This document shows positions 15,676 through 24,253 of a stretch of DNA of 39,491 nt, piece after piece; positions within the stretch are counted from its first letter, which is position 1, and every line of letters begins with the position of its first letter. The translations under genes were made by a program, and so were the position numbers. The stretch is from an uncultured Bacteroidota bacterium (GTDB lineage Bacteria; Bacteroidota; Bacteroidia; Chitinophagales; Saprospiraceae), in assembly GCA_937872515.1 (NCBI GenBank), contig CALMSX010000054.1, positions 1 to 39,491 of the forward strand, in the 5' to 3' direction. The notes under the pieces were generated by a model that worked only from the letters and a program-made list of their open reading frames with translations, was not told the DNA's origin and did not search any database.

Positions 15676-18075
15676 TTACTTAGTAACGATTACTTTTCTT
15701 GAAGCAGTACCTTCATCGGTAGTGATTTTTGCAAAATAAACACCTGTATTCAATGTGTTGGTATTTACTTTCAAAGACTCAGTTCTGATGTTGTTAAAGC
15801 TTTGAGAAGACATTTTCTTTCCTGTAAGATCATACATTTCAACCAATACTTGTTTAGAAGCGTTGGTAAGGTTCATGTCGATATAAAGATCACCTGAAGT
15901 TGGGTTAGGATGTACACTAACAGCCACTTCATCCAACTCATCTGTGGTGTTGGTTGCAGGAGCAATAGCTACTTCAGAATACATTCTTTTGAAGAATCTG
16001 GTAGCAAGGCTTCTTTCGTCAACCACATCATCTTCGGTAGCACCACGGCTAACCAGGGTACCAAAGTGTCTGTGAACACCTACCTGTGCATTGGCGAAGT
16101 TGGTAGCTTCGGTGTATGACCAACGAAGAGTTGTATTGCTTGAGTTAGGGTTGAAGCTCAGGAATGGAAAGTAAGCAGTACCGCTGAATGCTCTTACGTT
16201 AACCATAAACACATATTCAGTGTTGTCTTCAAGGGTCAATTCACCACCATCAAGGTTGGTAAGTAAGAACTTGCTTCTTCTTCTTCCTTCTGTAGTATTG
16301 TCGATGAACAATTCTTCAGCACCATCCTGGTCAATACCACGACCTACTAACACTCTTTCATCACCGGTTAATGTGCCTGATTCATCATCATCAGGAGTAT
16401 CAGGATTGTCGTCATTGTTTATAATTTTATAAACACTACAAGTAAGAGATGCGCTGTAGTTTCCGTTGGAAGCCAAAGTATCTACTCCGAAACGGAATTC
16501 AGAAGCTTTGAAGCCTGTTCCGTTTTCAACATAATAGCTGGTACCCAATGACCAGAAATTGATGTTAGCACCAATAAAAGCAGCATTAACACCACTGATG
16601 AATCTACCCAGGTAGGCCCTTCCGAATTCTGGTTCTGTCAATCCATTTGAAAATACATTTTCAGTCATCAAAAATCTGGATGAACGAGTATCGTTGGATG
16701 CAAATTTGTTATTGTCTGAATCGATTACATAGTCTAATTGGTAAACACCCACTTCTGTAGGCTCCTGGTATTGATTGGCAAAGTTGATGTTTTCAACCTG
16801 CTCACATGCATCTAAGGTACCATAGTCATTGGTTTGTGTGTAGATTTCTGTCAATCCACCTGCACCCACTCTTGAAACCCTTGCTGTAAGAACGGTATTT
16901 GGAGAAGGCACTGCACCATTGTTTCTCACATCTGAAAGAAGTGGGAAAGAAGTAGCTTGTGAAACTGGAGTTTTCAATGAAGGAGCAACAGTCCAGAAAT
17001 TGTTATTCGTTTGTGGATCAGCGTATGCTTCGTTTACGAGGAATACATCATCAATTCCCCAGAAGTAGTAGTTGGCGTTGATCAGGAACTGGATTCTGAT
17101 TTGAGTAATGTCTGTAGGAACACCACAAAGACCAACCCTTACCACCTGGTTGTATACAAATGCATCATTAGAGAATACATCGTTGTTGATGGCAAAAGTG
17201 TCCGCCCAGGTTAGACCATTATCATAACTGGTGATCACAAAATACTCAGATGCAAAGTCTCTGATTGCCTGGTTGAACTGTAATGAAAGTGCAGAAATAG
17301 TTACACTAGAAAGATCGATGTTAGGAGAAATGATGGAGGTTGGACAAACTGCCTGACAATCGCCACTCACATCTAATGCATTACTGTTAACAGAAACAGC
17401 ACCATTACAGATAGTAGGTGTATTCATGTTACATGGGTTTGGTGAGAATGATGCTATACAGTCACCATCTGCAGACCAAATCCATCCTTTTCCTTCTTCG
17501 GTTGTGATGGTCCAGCCATTCAATCCTTCGTTGAAGTCACCTTCACCTGAAACGGTACCCCAAATTGCATTAGACGGTGGTACCGGCTCACACTGCCTTA
17601 CAACAATGTTACCATTTACAGCACCTGCACCAAGAGCAACTTTGATTTTGTCGCAATCAGGTTTTTCCATCAAAAATGATTTGATGGTAATGTCTCCCGG
17701 ATCATCTCCACCCGGATTAAGTACATCTCCGTCGTTATTACAAATAATAACGGCAACAGCGCCCGCACTTTGCGCATTTTTTACTTTTTCAACAAAGGTG
17801 CAAGAACCTCTGTCTAAAAAAGTAATTGAGTTGGTCTGGTCGTTGGCCAGCGCAGTACAAGCCGAGAGAGGATCTGCAACTTTGATTGCTTTGTCCAGAA
17901 TTTCATCGCCATCCTGTGGGCCGAATGCTGACCTGTACAAAGTATAGGTGCCCGCTGCTCCAGCAGGAGAAGCGATTTTAAAAACCATCACATCCTGCGC
18001 ATTCAGGGACAAGCCCAGAATCGCCAAGGTGAATGTGAAGGCAAGCTTGTTAAAAAATGTAAAGCTTTTCATCAT
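15676..18075 (-). CDS. Secreted PA-domain protein with T9SS C-terminal sorting domain
   Basis: A 799-residue secreted protein. Signal peptide of ~26 residues (ending LSLNAQ), then a protease-associated (PA) domain at about 30-155 with FLDRGSCTFVEKVKNAQSAG and AVIICNNDGD. Cys-rich beta-sandwich segments follow (for example LNGWTITTEEGKGWIW, and YFVITSYDNGLTWAD, which resembles MAM/jelly-roll folds seen in secreted peptidases). No peptidase active site was recognised. The C-terminus (VSVHPNPTSGDLYIDM to ASRKVIVTK) is a T9SS type A sorting domain. It is monocistronic by its own promoter and strong terminator, and lies divergent from purH. Likely a surface or secreted adhesin-like or substrate-binding protein; function unproven. 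Confidence 0.88.
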   Translation of the reverse strand: MMKSFTFFNKLAFTFTLAILGLSLNAQDVMVFKIASPAGAAGTYTLYRSAFGPQDGDEILDKAIKVADPLSACTALANDQTNSITFLDRGSCTFVEKVKNAQSAGAVAVIICNNDGDVLNPGGDDPGDITIKSFLMEKPDCDKIKVALGAGAVNGNIVVRQCEPVPPSNAIWGTVSGEGDFNEGLNGWTITTEEGKGWIWSADGDCIASFSPNPCNMNTPTICNGAVSVNSNALDVSGDCQAVCPTSIISPNIDLSSVTISALSLQFNQAIRDFASEYFVITSYDNGLTWADTFAINNDVFSNDAFVYNQVVRVGLCGVPTDITQIRIQFLINANYYFWGIDDVFLVNEAYADPQTNNNFWTVAPSLKTPVSQATSFPLLSDVRNNGAVPSPNTVLTARVSRVGAGGLTEIYTQTNDYGTLDACEQVENINFANQYQEPTEVGVYQLDYVIDSDNNKFASNDTRSSRFLMTENVFSNGLTEPEFGRAYLGRFISGVNAAFIGANINFWSLGTSYYVENGTGFKASEFRFGVDTLASNGNYSASLTCSVYKIINNDDNPDTPDDDESGTLTGDERVLVGRGIDQDGAEELFIDNTTEGRRRSKFLLTNLDGGELTLEDNTEYVFMVNVRAFSGTAYFPFLSFNPNSSNTTLRWSYTEATNFANAQVGVHRHFGTLVSRGATEDDVVDERSLATRFFKRMYSEVAIAPATNTTDELDEVAVSVHPNPTSGDLYIDMNLTNASKQVLVEMYDLTGKKMSSQSFNNIRTESLKVNTNTLNTGVYFAKITTDEGTASRKVIVTK

Positions 18076-18118
18076 AATAGAAGTTTTAAAATTGATGTAA
18101 AATATCGTTTAAGAATGC

Positions 18119-18126
18119 CAAAAATA
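18119..18126 (-). promoter_or_regulatory. -7 promoter element for the PA-domain cargo gene (TATTTTTG)
   Basis: Minus-strand TATTTTTG is an exact TAnnTTTG match 43 bases before the start codon, in the AT-rich 219-base divergent gap with purH. No equally clear element is visible for purH. Confidence 0.5.
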
Positions 18127-18294
18127 CTGCTTTTATATAAAACGGATATGTCTTTTTAAACACTAAAGCGTCTTTTTTCAAATAAAAAAACCAGAAAAAA
18201 CAGTTCAGAAATATTTTCTTTTCTTTTTTTGCTTTTCACAGTATAATATGCCTGTAAAGCCTTAATTTTACACGCTTTCAGCAAATAATATTTT

Positions 18295-19821
18295 ATGGAA
18301 GCCAGGATTCAAAATGCACTCATCTCTGTTTTTGACAAAACAGGTTTGGAAGCCATTATCCACCAACTCAGTAAGCTGGGGGTAAAAATCTATTCAACCG
18401 GCGGCACAGCCGATTTCATTCAAAGCATTGGAGCCGAAGTCCATCAGGTAGAGGCACTTACGGGATATCCATCCATCCTTGATGGTAGGGTAAAAACCCT
18501 CCATCCCAAGGTATTTGGTGGTATTTTAGCCCGAAGAGAGGAAGGCCACCTCGCCCAATTGGCCAATTATGACATACCCACCCTCGATTTGGTCATTGTC
18601 GATCTGTATCCCTTTGAAAAAACCGTGGCCTCAACCTCAGAAGAAGCAACCATCATCGAAAAAATTGATATCGGTGGTATTTCTTTGATTCGAGCAGCTG
18701 CTAAAAATTACCAGGATGTGACCATTGTTCCCTCTCAGTCTCAATATGCTTATTTATTGCAACTGTTGGAGGTACAGGCAGGCACAACCACCATGGACCA
18801 GCGCAGAACCCTTGCTGCTGCTGCATTTGAGGTTACCTCTCACTACGACTCAGCCATCTACAATTATTTTGCAGGAATGAGTGGAGAAGCAACAGCATTA
18901 AAAGTGAGTCAATCGCCAAGGCAGGTGTTGCGATATGGAGAAAACCCCCACCAGTCTGCTGAATTTTATGGCAACCTGGACGAGATCTTCGACTTTTTGG
19001 GAGGCAAGGAACTTTCGTACAACAACCTGGTGGATGTGGATGCAGCTGTAGCCCTCATGGCTGAATTTCAAGGCGAAAAGCCCAGCTTTGCCATCATCAA
19101 ACACACCAATGCCTGTGGTGTTGCTACCCGAGACACCAATCTGGAGGCATGGAACGCTGCCCTGGCCGCTGACCCTGTTTCTGCCTTTGGGGGCATCTTT
19201 ATCACCAATACAGAAGTGGATGAGAAGACCGCAGCAGAGGTAGATAAATTATTTTATGAAATCCTCATTGCACCCTCCTACACCCAGGGAGCGCTGGACC
19301 TGCTGATGGAAAAGAAAAAAAGAATCTTATTAAAATTGAAACAATATCCTGTTGCCAAACACAGCATCAAGACCCTGCTCAATGGTGTCATTCGCCAGGA
19401 ACAAGATCAATACAGGCACAAGGCACAGGATTGGAAAACCGTAACCAAAAAAGCGGCTGATGCTGCTACCCTGGCAGATCTGCACTTTGCCAATAAATGT
19501 GTCAAACACCTCAAGTCCAATACCATCGTATTAATTAAAAATGGTCAGATGATAGGCATGGGCTGCGGTCAGACATCGAGGGTAGATGCCTGCCACCAGG
19601 CCATCGACAAAGCAAGGCGATTTGGTTTTGACGTGTCGGGCAGTGTGATGGCATCGGATGCATTTTTCCCCTTCCCTGATTGCGTAGAAATTGCCCACAA
19701 TGCCGGCATCAATGCCGTTGTTCAGCCCGGAGGGTCGATCAAAGACCAACTGAGTATCGACTATTGTGATGCAAACGACATGGTAATGATGGTGACCGGG
19801 GTCAGACATTTCAGGCATTAA
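18295..19821 (+). CDS. purH: Bifunctional AICAR formyltransferase / IMP cyclohydrolase
   Basis: A 508-residue protein for the last two steps of purine synthesis: formylation of AICAR with 10-formyl-THF, then closure to IMP. The N-terminal methylglyoxal-synthase-like cyclohydrolase domain (~1-130) has ISVFDKTGL, YSTGGTADFI and GRVKTLHPKVFGGILARR. The transformylase part shows LRYGENPHQSAEFYG, the IIKHTNACGVA motif carrying the catalytic Lys-His, DPVSAFGGI, and near the end ASDAFFPFPDC and AVVQPGGSIKD. Length fits the family. It is the first gene of a likely operon: coaX starts 5 bases after its stop. Confidence 0.97.
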   Translation: MEARIQNALISVFDKTGLEAIIHQLSKLGVKIYSTGGTADFIQSIGAEVHQVEALTGYPSILDGRVKTLHPKVFGGILARREEGHLAQLANYDIPTLDLVIVDLYPFEKTVASTSEEATIIEKIDIGGISLIRAAAKNYQDVTIVPSQSQYAYLLQLLEVQAGTTTMDQRRTLAAAAFEVTSHYDSAIYNYFAGMSGEATALKVSQSPRQVLRYGENPHQSAEFYGNLDEIFDFLGGKELSYNNLVDVDAAVALMAEFQGEKPSFAIIKHTNACGVATRDTNLEAWNAALAADPVSAFGGIFITNTEVDEKTAAEVDKLFYEILIAPSYTQGALDLLMEKKKRILLKLKQYPVAKHSIKTLLNGVIRQEQDQYRHKAQDWKTVTKKAADAATLADLHFANKCVKHLKSNTIVLIKNGQMIGMGCGQTSRVDACHQAIDKARRFGFDVSGSVMASDAFFPFPDCVEIAHNAGINAVVQPGGSIKDQLSIDYCDANDMVMMVTGVRHFRH

Positions 19822-19826
19822 CACAC

Positions 19827-20558
19827 GTGCAACTGTGCATTGACATTGGCAATACCCGGGTAAAAACGGCGGTTTTTGAAAACAGCGAAATGTTGTTTTC
19901 AGAAAGGAAGGAGGTATTTGAACTGGCTTTTCACCAAAAACTACTCGAAGAATTTGCCATAGAACGCATTATCATTTCCTCTACCAGGGCAGAAAACCCG
20001 GAACTTCAGGCGTTATTAAGAAAAAAGCCGGGCAGCATCCTTTTGGACCATGATACACCCTTACCCATCACCTTACAATACAAAACACCGCATGCCTTAG
20101 GCAAAGACCGATTGGCAGCCGCGGTGGCATGTTTTGCCCTGTTTCCGGGAGAAGACGTTGTTTTTATTGATGCCGGGACCTGCATCACCACCAATGTTAT
20201 CAACAGCCAGGGTGTTTTTTTGGGAGGCAATATATCGCCCGGTGTTCAAATGAGGCTGAAGGCTATGCATATGTTAACGGGTAAGTTGCCGCTGGCAGAA
20301 ATTCAATACCATGATGAGGTTTTAGGACAAGACACCCAAATGGCTTTGCAAAATGGAGGGGTCAGGGGTGCGATTTACGAAGTTTCAGCGTTTTTGAATA
20401 AATGTGGGGAAATGTTTCCCTCGGCCCGGATAGTTTTAACCGGTGGTGACGCAATTTTGTTTGCTAAACACCTAAAAATTAAGATATTTGCAAACCCAAA
20501 TTTGGTATTATTGGGTTTAAATGAAATTTTAAGGTTTAATGCCGGGCCAAAGCATTAA
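19827..20558 (+). CDS. coaX: Type III pantothenate kinase
   Basis: A 243-residue enzyme that phosphorylates pantothenate in the first step of CoA synthesis. Type III (ASKHA-fold) signatures are present: the phosphate-binding IDIGNTRVKTAVF at the N-terminus, GKDRLAAAVA, the catalytic Asp in FIDAGTCITTNVI, GGNISPGVQMRLKAMH, and LTGGDA. The start is GTG 19827, 5 bases after purH, so the two are surely co-transcribed. An outer membrane protein gene follows after 17 bases; coaX followed by envelope genes is an arrangement also known in other Bacteroidota. Confidence 0.96.
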   Translation: MQLCIDIGNTRVKTAVFENSEMLFSERKEVFELAFHQKLLEEFAIERIIISSTRAENPELQALLRKKPGSILLDHDTPLPITLQYKTPHALGKDRLAAAVACFALFPGEDVVFIDAGTCITTNVINSQGVFLGGNISPGVQMRLKAMHMLTGKLPLAEIQYHDEVLGQDTQMALQNGGVRGAIYEVSAFLNKCGEMFPSARIVLTGGDAILFAKHLKIKIFANPNLVLLGLNEILRFNAGPKH

Positions 20559-20575
20559 TCTTTAGTAAATAACAG

Positions 20576-21907
20576 ATGAAGAAAACTTTCATATTACTTT
20601 GCTTGCTGCCTTACGTATTATTTTCCCAGAAGGTAGAAAACGATCCTTATTCAAGATATGGACTGGGAGAACTGTCAGATCAGGAAATTTCCGGCTATCG
20701 AAGCATGGGGCACATGAGCATTGCCAATGTGGATCGATTTCACATCAACCTCAACAATCCGGCATCGGTTGCCTTGCTGGGAACAGCCGCGTATGAGGTA
20801 AGTGCTAATGCCAAAAACGCTACCTATAAGGAGGGTAGCAAGAGTGCCAAAAACTGGGGAGGTAGTTTTGATTACATTGCCCTGGGTTTTCCACTTAAAA
20901 ATCCCATCAATGAAGCCTACACCACCGAAAGGAGTAAGTACAGACTGGGCATGGCCCTTGGCTTAAATCGGTACAGCAGGACCGCCTATAACATTTCCTC
21001 CCTTGACAGTATTGAGGGAATAGGCAATTTTGAAAGGTCGTATTCCGGCAATGGAGGTACTTATAAGTTTCACTGGAGCAATGGCATTTCCTATAAAAAC
21101 CTGGCAGTGGGCATTGATCTATCGTATCTCTTTGGCAACATCACTTCTTCCAAAGACATTATCTTTAAAGATCTTGAAAACGCTTTCAACAATTTCTACA
21201 ATAAGTATTATCACATGAATGCCTTCGGACTCAATTTGGGGGCTATCTACCATCTTCAACTCAATGCCAAACAAGCCAAAGACAACCCATCTATACCGTT
21301 GAGGTCACTTAGGTTTGGACTTACCTTGTCACCCGGCTTTGGCTTTTCTTCACAAAAAGACGAGCTCATCATTACCCGTCAGCTGATAGGCACCACTACC
21401 ATCCTGGCAGACACCATAACAGACGTTTACGACCAGGCTGGAAAAGGCAAGTTGCCATTGGAAATAGGAGGTGGCGTAATGTACCAGGCGGGTGAAAAAA
21501 GTTGTGTAGGAATAGAATTTAAGTACGGAGGTTGGTCAAAGTATTACAATGAAGCCACCGGCGAAAAAGCAGGTAGCCTGAACAACAGCTTTCAAATTGC
21601 GATGGGAGGGTATGTAAGGCCCAGTTACAAAAGTTATACCTCGTTCTGGAAGAGGGCATTTTACAAGTACGGCGCTTATTACAGACAAGACCCCAGGGTA
21701 GTGGCCGACAAGCAGGTAGATCAATATGGTGTAACTTTTGGAACCGGACTTCCGTTTGTATTTCAAAGAAAGGTTGCACACGCGGATATTGGAGTTGACA
21801 TAGGAAAAAAAGGAAGTGGAACCATAATTGAAGAAAACTACATTAAGATTAACTTTGGATTTACTTTTAATGATGACGAGTGGTTCATCAAGAGAAAATA
21901 CAATTAA
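20576..21907 (+). CDS. Outer membrane beta-barrel protein
   Basis: A 443-residue protein with a Sec signal peptide (MKKTFILLCLLPYVLFSQ) and then NDPYSRYGLGELSD, a start typical of a Bacteroidota outer-membrane family that is often encoded after coaX. Alternating aromatic strands run through the protein (GGSFDYIALGFPL, YRLGMALGLNRYSR, FRFGLTLSPGFGF-like patterns) to the C-terminal KINFGFTFNDDEWF, consistent with a 12-14-stranded barrel loosely like FadL. It sits in the purH-coaX operon and precedes a TPR protein by 22 bases. Substrate not known. Confidence 0.83.
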   Translation: MKKTFILLCLLPYVLFSQKVENDPYSRYGLGELSDQEISGYRSMGHMSIANVDRFHINLNNPASVALLGTAAYEVSANAKNATYKEGSKSAKNWGGSFDYIALGFPLKNPINEAYTTERSKYRLGMALGLNRYSRTAYNISSLDSIEGIGNFERSYSGNGGTYKFHWSNGISYKNLAVGIDLSYLFGNITSSKDIIFKDLENAFNNFYNKYYHMNAFGLNLGAIYHLQLNAKQAKDNPSIPLRSLRFGLTLSPGFGFSSQKDELIITRQLIGTTTILADTITDVYDQAGKGKLPLEIGGGVMYQAGEKSCVGIEFKYGGWSKYYNEATGEKAGSLNNSFQIAMGGYVRPSYKSYTSFWKRAFYKYGAYYRQDPRVVADKQVDQYGVTFGTGLPFVFQRKVAHADIGVDIGKKGSGTIIEENYIKINFGFTFNDDEWFIKRKYN

Positions 21908-21929
21908 CAATTAAAAAACTTTAGTAGAA

Positions 21930-23339
21930 ATGTATCGCTTAAAAAGCTCTTTGTTTTTGTTTGGGGCCATGTTGTGCGTTGTGAAAATCAATGCTCAATG
22001 CGAGTCATGGACCAACTCTCCCATGGCAGATGAATTGGAAAATTACCACGTAATCTACAAGCAGGCTCTTAAAGTAGAGGATTGGGCAACTGCTTATGAA
22101 AACTGGGAAAAAGTATTTGCCAAAGCTCCTTTGGGTGATGGTAAACGCGAATCTCAATTTTGGGATGGGGCTGAAATCCTTAAGAAAAAATTTGAACAAG
22201 CAACAGATGAAGCCGGCAAAAAAATGTACAATGACAGATTGATTGCCTTGTTCAATCAATACATCTCTTGTGCACAATCCGGAGGTGTCATTACGGCCAG
22301 TGAGCAAGAAAAAAACAACAAAATTGCATACGCTTATGGCAGGATGGCCTATGAAATGTATTACACCCTAAATTCGCCATATTCACAAAATCTTGAAGCC
22401 ATCAAAAATGCTGTAAAATTTGGTGGGGTAAACAACGAGTACATCATTTTTGACCCTGCAGCCAGCATAGCTGTTTTCCAGTATAAAAACAATGGCATGC
22501 CCAAAAATGATGTGATTGAATTGTACAATCAGCTCAATGAGATTGCCGACTACAATATAAACAACAATGCATCTTTGAGTGATTATTATTCACAGGCCAA
22601 AGAAAACATGAACGGCACCTTTGCCAAAATTGAAGATGAAATCTTTGATTACACCTTCTTCAAAGAAAAGTTCCAGCCGGAATATGAGAGTGATTCTGAC
22701 AATCCTGATGTGTTGAAAAAAATCATCAGAAAATTAAAGGAAAAAAATTGTCCGGCTGATGATCCTTTTTTGGTACAGGTAGAAACAGCCTGGTCAAAAT
22801 ACGCCACAGAAAAAAATGCAGAAATCCATGCCGAGCATGCTGCCAACAACCCTGCTTACGCAGCCAAACACCTGTTTGATGAAGGTAAATTTGGAGAAGC
22901 CATTGCCAAATATGATGAAGCCATAGCGGAAGAAAAAGATCCCAGTGCAAAGGCACAGTTTTACTTTGCCAAAGCCTCTATCCAATTTCGTAAACTGAGC
23001 CAATACAGTTCAGCCAGGTCTAGTGCTTATGAAGCGGCCAAGTTAAAACCAGGATGGGGAAGACCTTATATGTTGATTGGTGATATGTATGGAAAATCAG
23101 CCAGACAATGTGGTGATGCATGGAATCAGCGTTTGGTGATTCTGGCAGCTATGGAAAAATACGCCTATGCCAAATCTATTGACGCGAACGTGGCAGAAGA
23201 AGCTACTTCCAGGATCAACAGCTACTATGGTTCCATTCCTGATCAGGAGACCGGATTTATGCGAGGTGTAAAAGAAGGCAGCTCTGTCAATACAGGGTGT
23301 TGGGTTTCTGAAAATGTAAGGGTCAAGTACAAACAATAA
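21930..23339 (+). CDS. Periplasmic TPR-like protein, paralogue of the lipoprotein at 7806-9254
   Basis: A 469-residue protein with a signal peptide ending near KINAQ but no convincing lipobox. Helical TPR-like repeats run throughout (WATAYENWEKVFAKAP near the start; LFDEGKFGEAIAKYDEAIAEE and YSSARSSAYEAAKLKPGW later). The C-terminal ~100 residues closely match the lipoprotein at 7806-9254: KPGWGRPYMLIGDMYG, a Cys-Gly, KYAYAKSID, EEATSRI, and CWVSENVRV at the very end. Last gene of the purH-coaX-barrel-TPR operon, followed by a strong terminator. The tight link to an outer membrane barrel suggests a role at the envelope; the biochemical function is unknown. Confidence 0.86.
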   Translation: MYRLKSSLFLFGAMLCVVKINAQCESWTNSPMADELENYHVIYKQALKVEDWATAYENWEKVFAKAPLGDGKRESQFWDGAEILKKKFEQATDEAGKKMYNDRLIALFNQYISCAQSGGVITASEQEKNNKIAYAYGRMAYEMYYTLNSPYSQNLEAIKNAVKFGGVNNEYIIFDPAASIAVFQYKNNGMPKNDVIELYNQLNEIADYNINNNASLSDYYSQAKENMNGTFAKIEDEIFDYTFFKEKFQPEYESDSDNPDVLKKIIRKLKEKNCPADDPFLVQVETAWSKYATEKNAEIHAEHAANNPAYAAKHLFDEGKFGEAIAKYDEAIAEEKDPSAKAQFYFAKASIQFRKLSQYSSARSSAYEAAKLKPGWGRPYMLIGDMYGKSARQCGDAWNQRLVILAAMEKYAYAKSIDANVAEEATSRINSYYGSIPDQETGFMRGVKEGSSVNTGCWVSENVRVKYKQ

Positions 23340-23360
23340 TAAATTAAAAAATCAATATTA

Positions 23361-23382
23361 GGGGGCCCCGGCCCCCTTTTTT
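23361..23382 (+). terminator. Intrinsic terminator of the purH operon
   Basis: GGGGGC-CCCG-GCCCCC followed directly by TTTTTT. The T-run ends at 23382, directly against an ATG at 23383 in frame with the next gene. Confidence 0.93.
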
Positions 23383-23394
23383 ATGCATGTTGAG

Positions 23395-24165
23395 ATGGAA
23401 TTAAACCACAAGGTTTTGGGTGAAGGATTTCCGGTAATCATCTTACACGGCCTTTTTGGCATGCTCGACAATTGGCAGAGCGTGGCCAAAAAGATTGCCG
23501 CAGAAGGCTTTATGGTCTATTTGATTGACCAGCGAGACCACGGTAAATCGCCTTTTACGGATCGCTTTGACTACCCTACCCTGGCCCAGGATCTGGCTAC
23601 CTTTATGGAACAAAACTGGATCTACAAAGCCCACCTGATAGGTCACTCAATGGGGGGAAAGACGGTGATGCAGTTTGCTTTTGACCATGGCGATATGGTT
23701 GAAAAGATGGTGGTGGTAGATATTTGTAATAAAACCTATGCAGGGGGTCATGAAGAAATCCTGGAAGCCATTAGAAAGGTGGATGCCGCTCACAGGCAGG
23801 ACCGGCAGGAAATTTATGATTTTTTAAAGGATCGATTAAAAAATGAGGGGGTAGTCCAGTTTTTGCTTAAAAACCTGCAGCGGAAAAAAGAAGGCGGTTA
23901 TGAATGGAAGATGAATTTTGCGCTTTTAGAACAATCTTACCAGCACATCTTGGATAAGGTAAGCTCTGCACATCCCTTATTTGAAGGTCCCGGCCTTTTT
24001 ATCAAAGGAGAACGCTCATGGTATATCCAGGATGGCGATCTTGCCCAAATAAAAGCAGAATTTCCACATTCAGCCGTAGAAGTGATCGAAGGGGCCGGCC
24101 ATTGGGTACATGCCGATCAGCCTGAGCAGCTTACCCAAAAAGTCATTCAATTTTTAAATAAATAA
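23395..24165 (+). CDS. Alpha/beta hydrolase (YbfF-like esterase)
   Basis: About 256 residues of a cytoplasmic alpha/beta hydrolase. Starting at ATG 23395 the protein begins MELNHKVLGEGFPVIILHGLFG, with the oxyanion HGLFG; the nucleophile Ser85 lies in GHSMGG, an Asp in the strand after it (VVDI), and His236 in GAGHWVHADQPE. IDQRDHGKS and the overall length match the YbfF esterase group, whose members cut short acyl esters or thioesters. An in-frame ATG four codons earlier (23383) touches the T-run of the terminator and is less likely. Its promoter is not apparent, which is odd directly behind a strong terminator. ctp follows after 88 bases. Confidence 0.88.
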   Translation: MELNHKVLGEGFPVIILHGLFGMLDNWQSVAKKIAAEGFMVYLIDQRDHGKSPFTDRFDYPTLAQDLATFMEQNWIYKAHLIGHSMGGKTVMQFAFDHGDMVEKMVVVDICNKTYAGGHEEILEAIRKVDAAHRQDRQEIYDFLKDRLKNEGVVQFLLKNLQRKKEGGYEWKMNFALLEQSYQHILDKVSSAHPLFEGPGLFIKGERSWYIQDGDLAQIKAEFPHSAVEVIEGAGHWVHADQPEQLTQKVIQFLNK

Positions 24166-24253
24166 CAAAGCCCTTTTGAAGGGGTATGTAGATAAAGAGT
24201 TGGTGGTGTTTTGAACCATTTGGGCTGTCAAAGCCTTTAAACGAATAGAAATA

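Noticed and set aside
17426..17947. A 173-codon open frame on the plus strand inside the PA-domain gene
   Set aside because: Antisense to the PA domain coding sequence; Pro/Ser-rich composition is that expected of a shadow frame.
18250..18256. TATAAT-like word upstream of purH
   Set aside because: No matching upstream element at a proper distance and not the promoter type used by this phylum.
24171..24183. Small hairpin CCCTT/AAGGG after the hydrolase gene
   Set aside because: Only 5 bp and no T-run; not a credible terminator.
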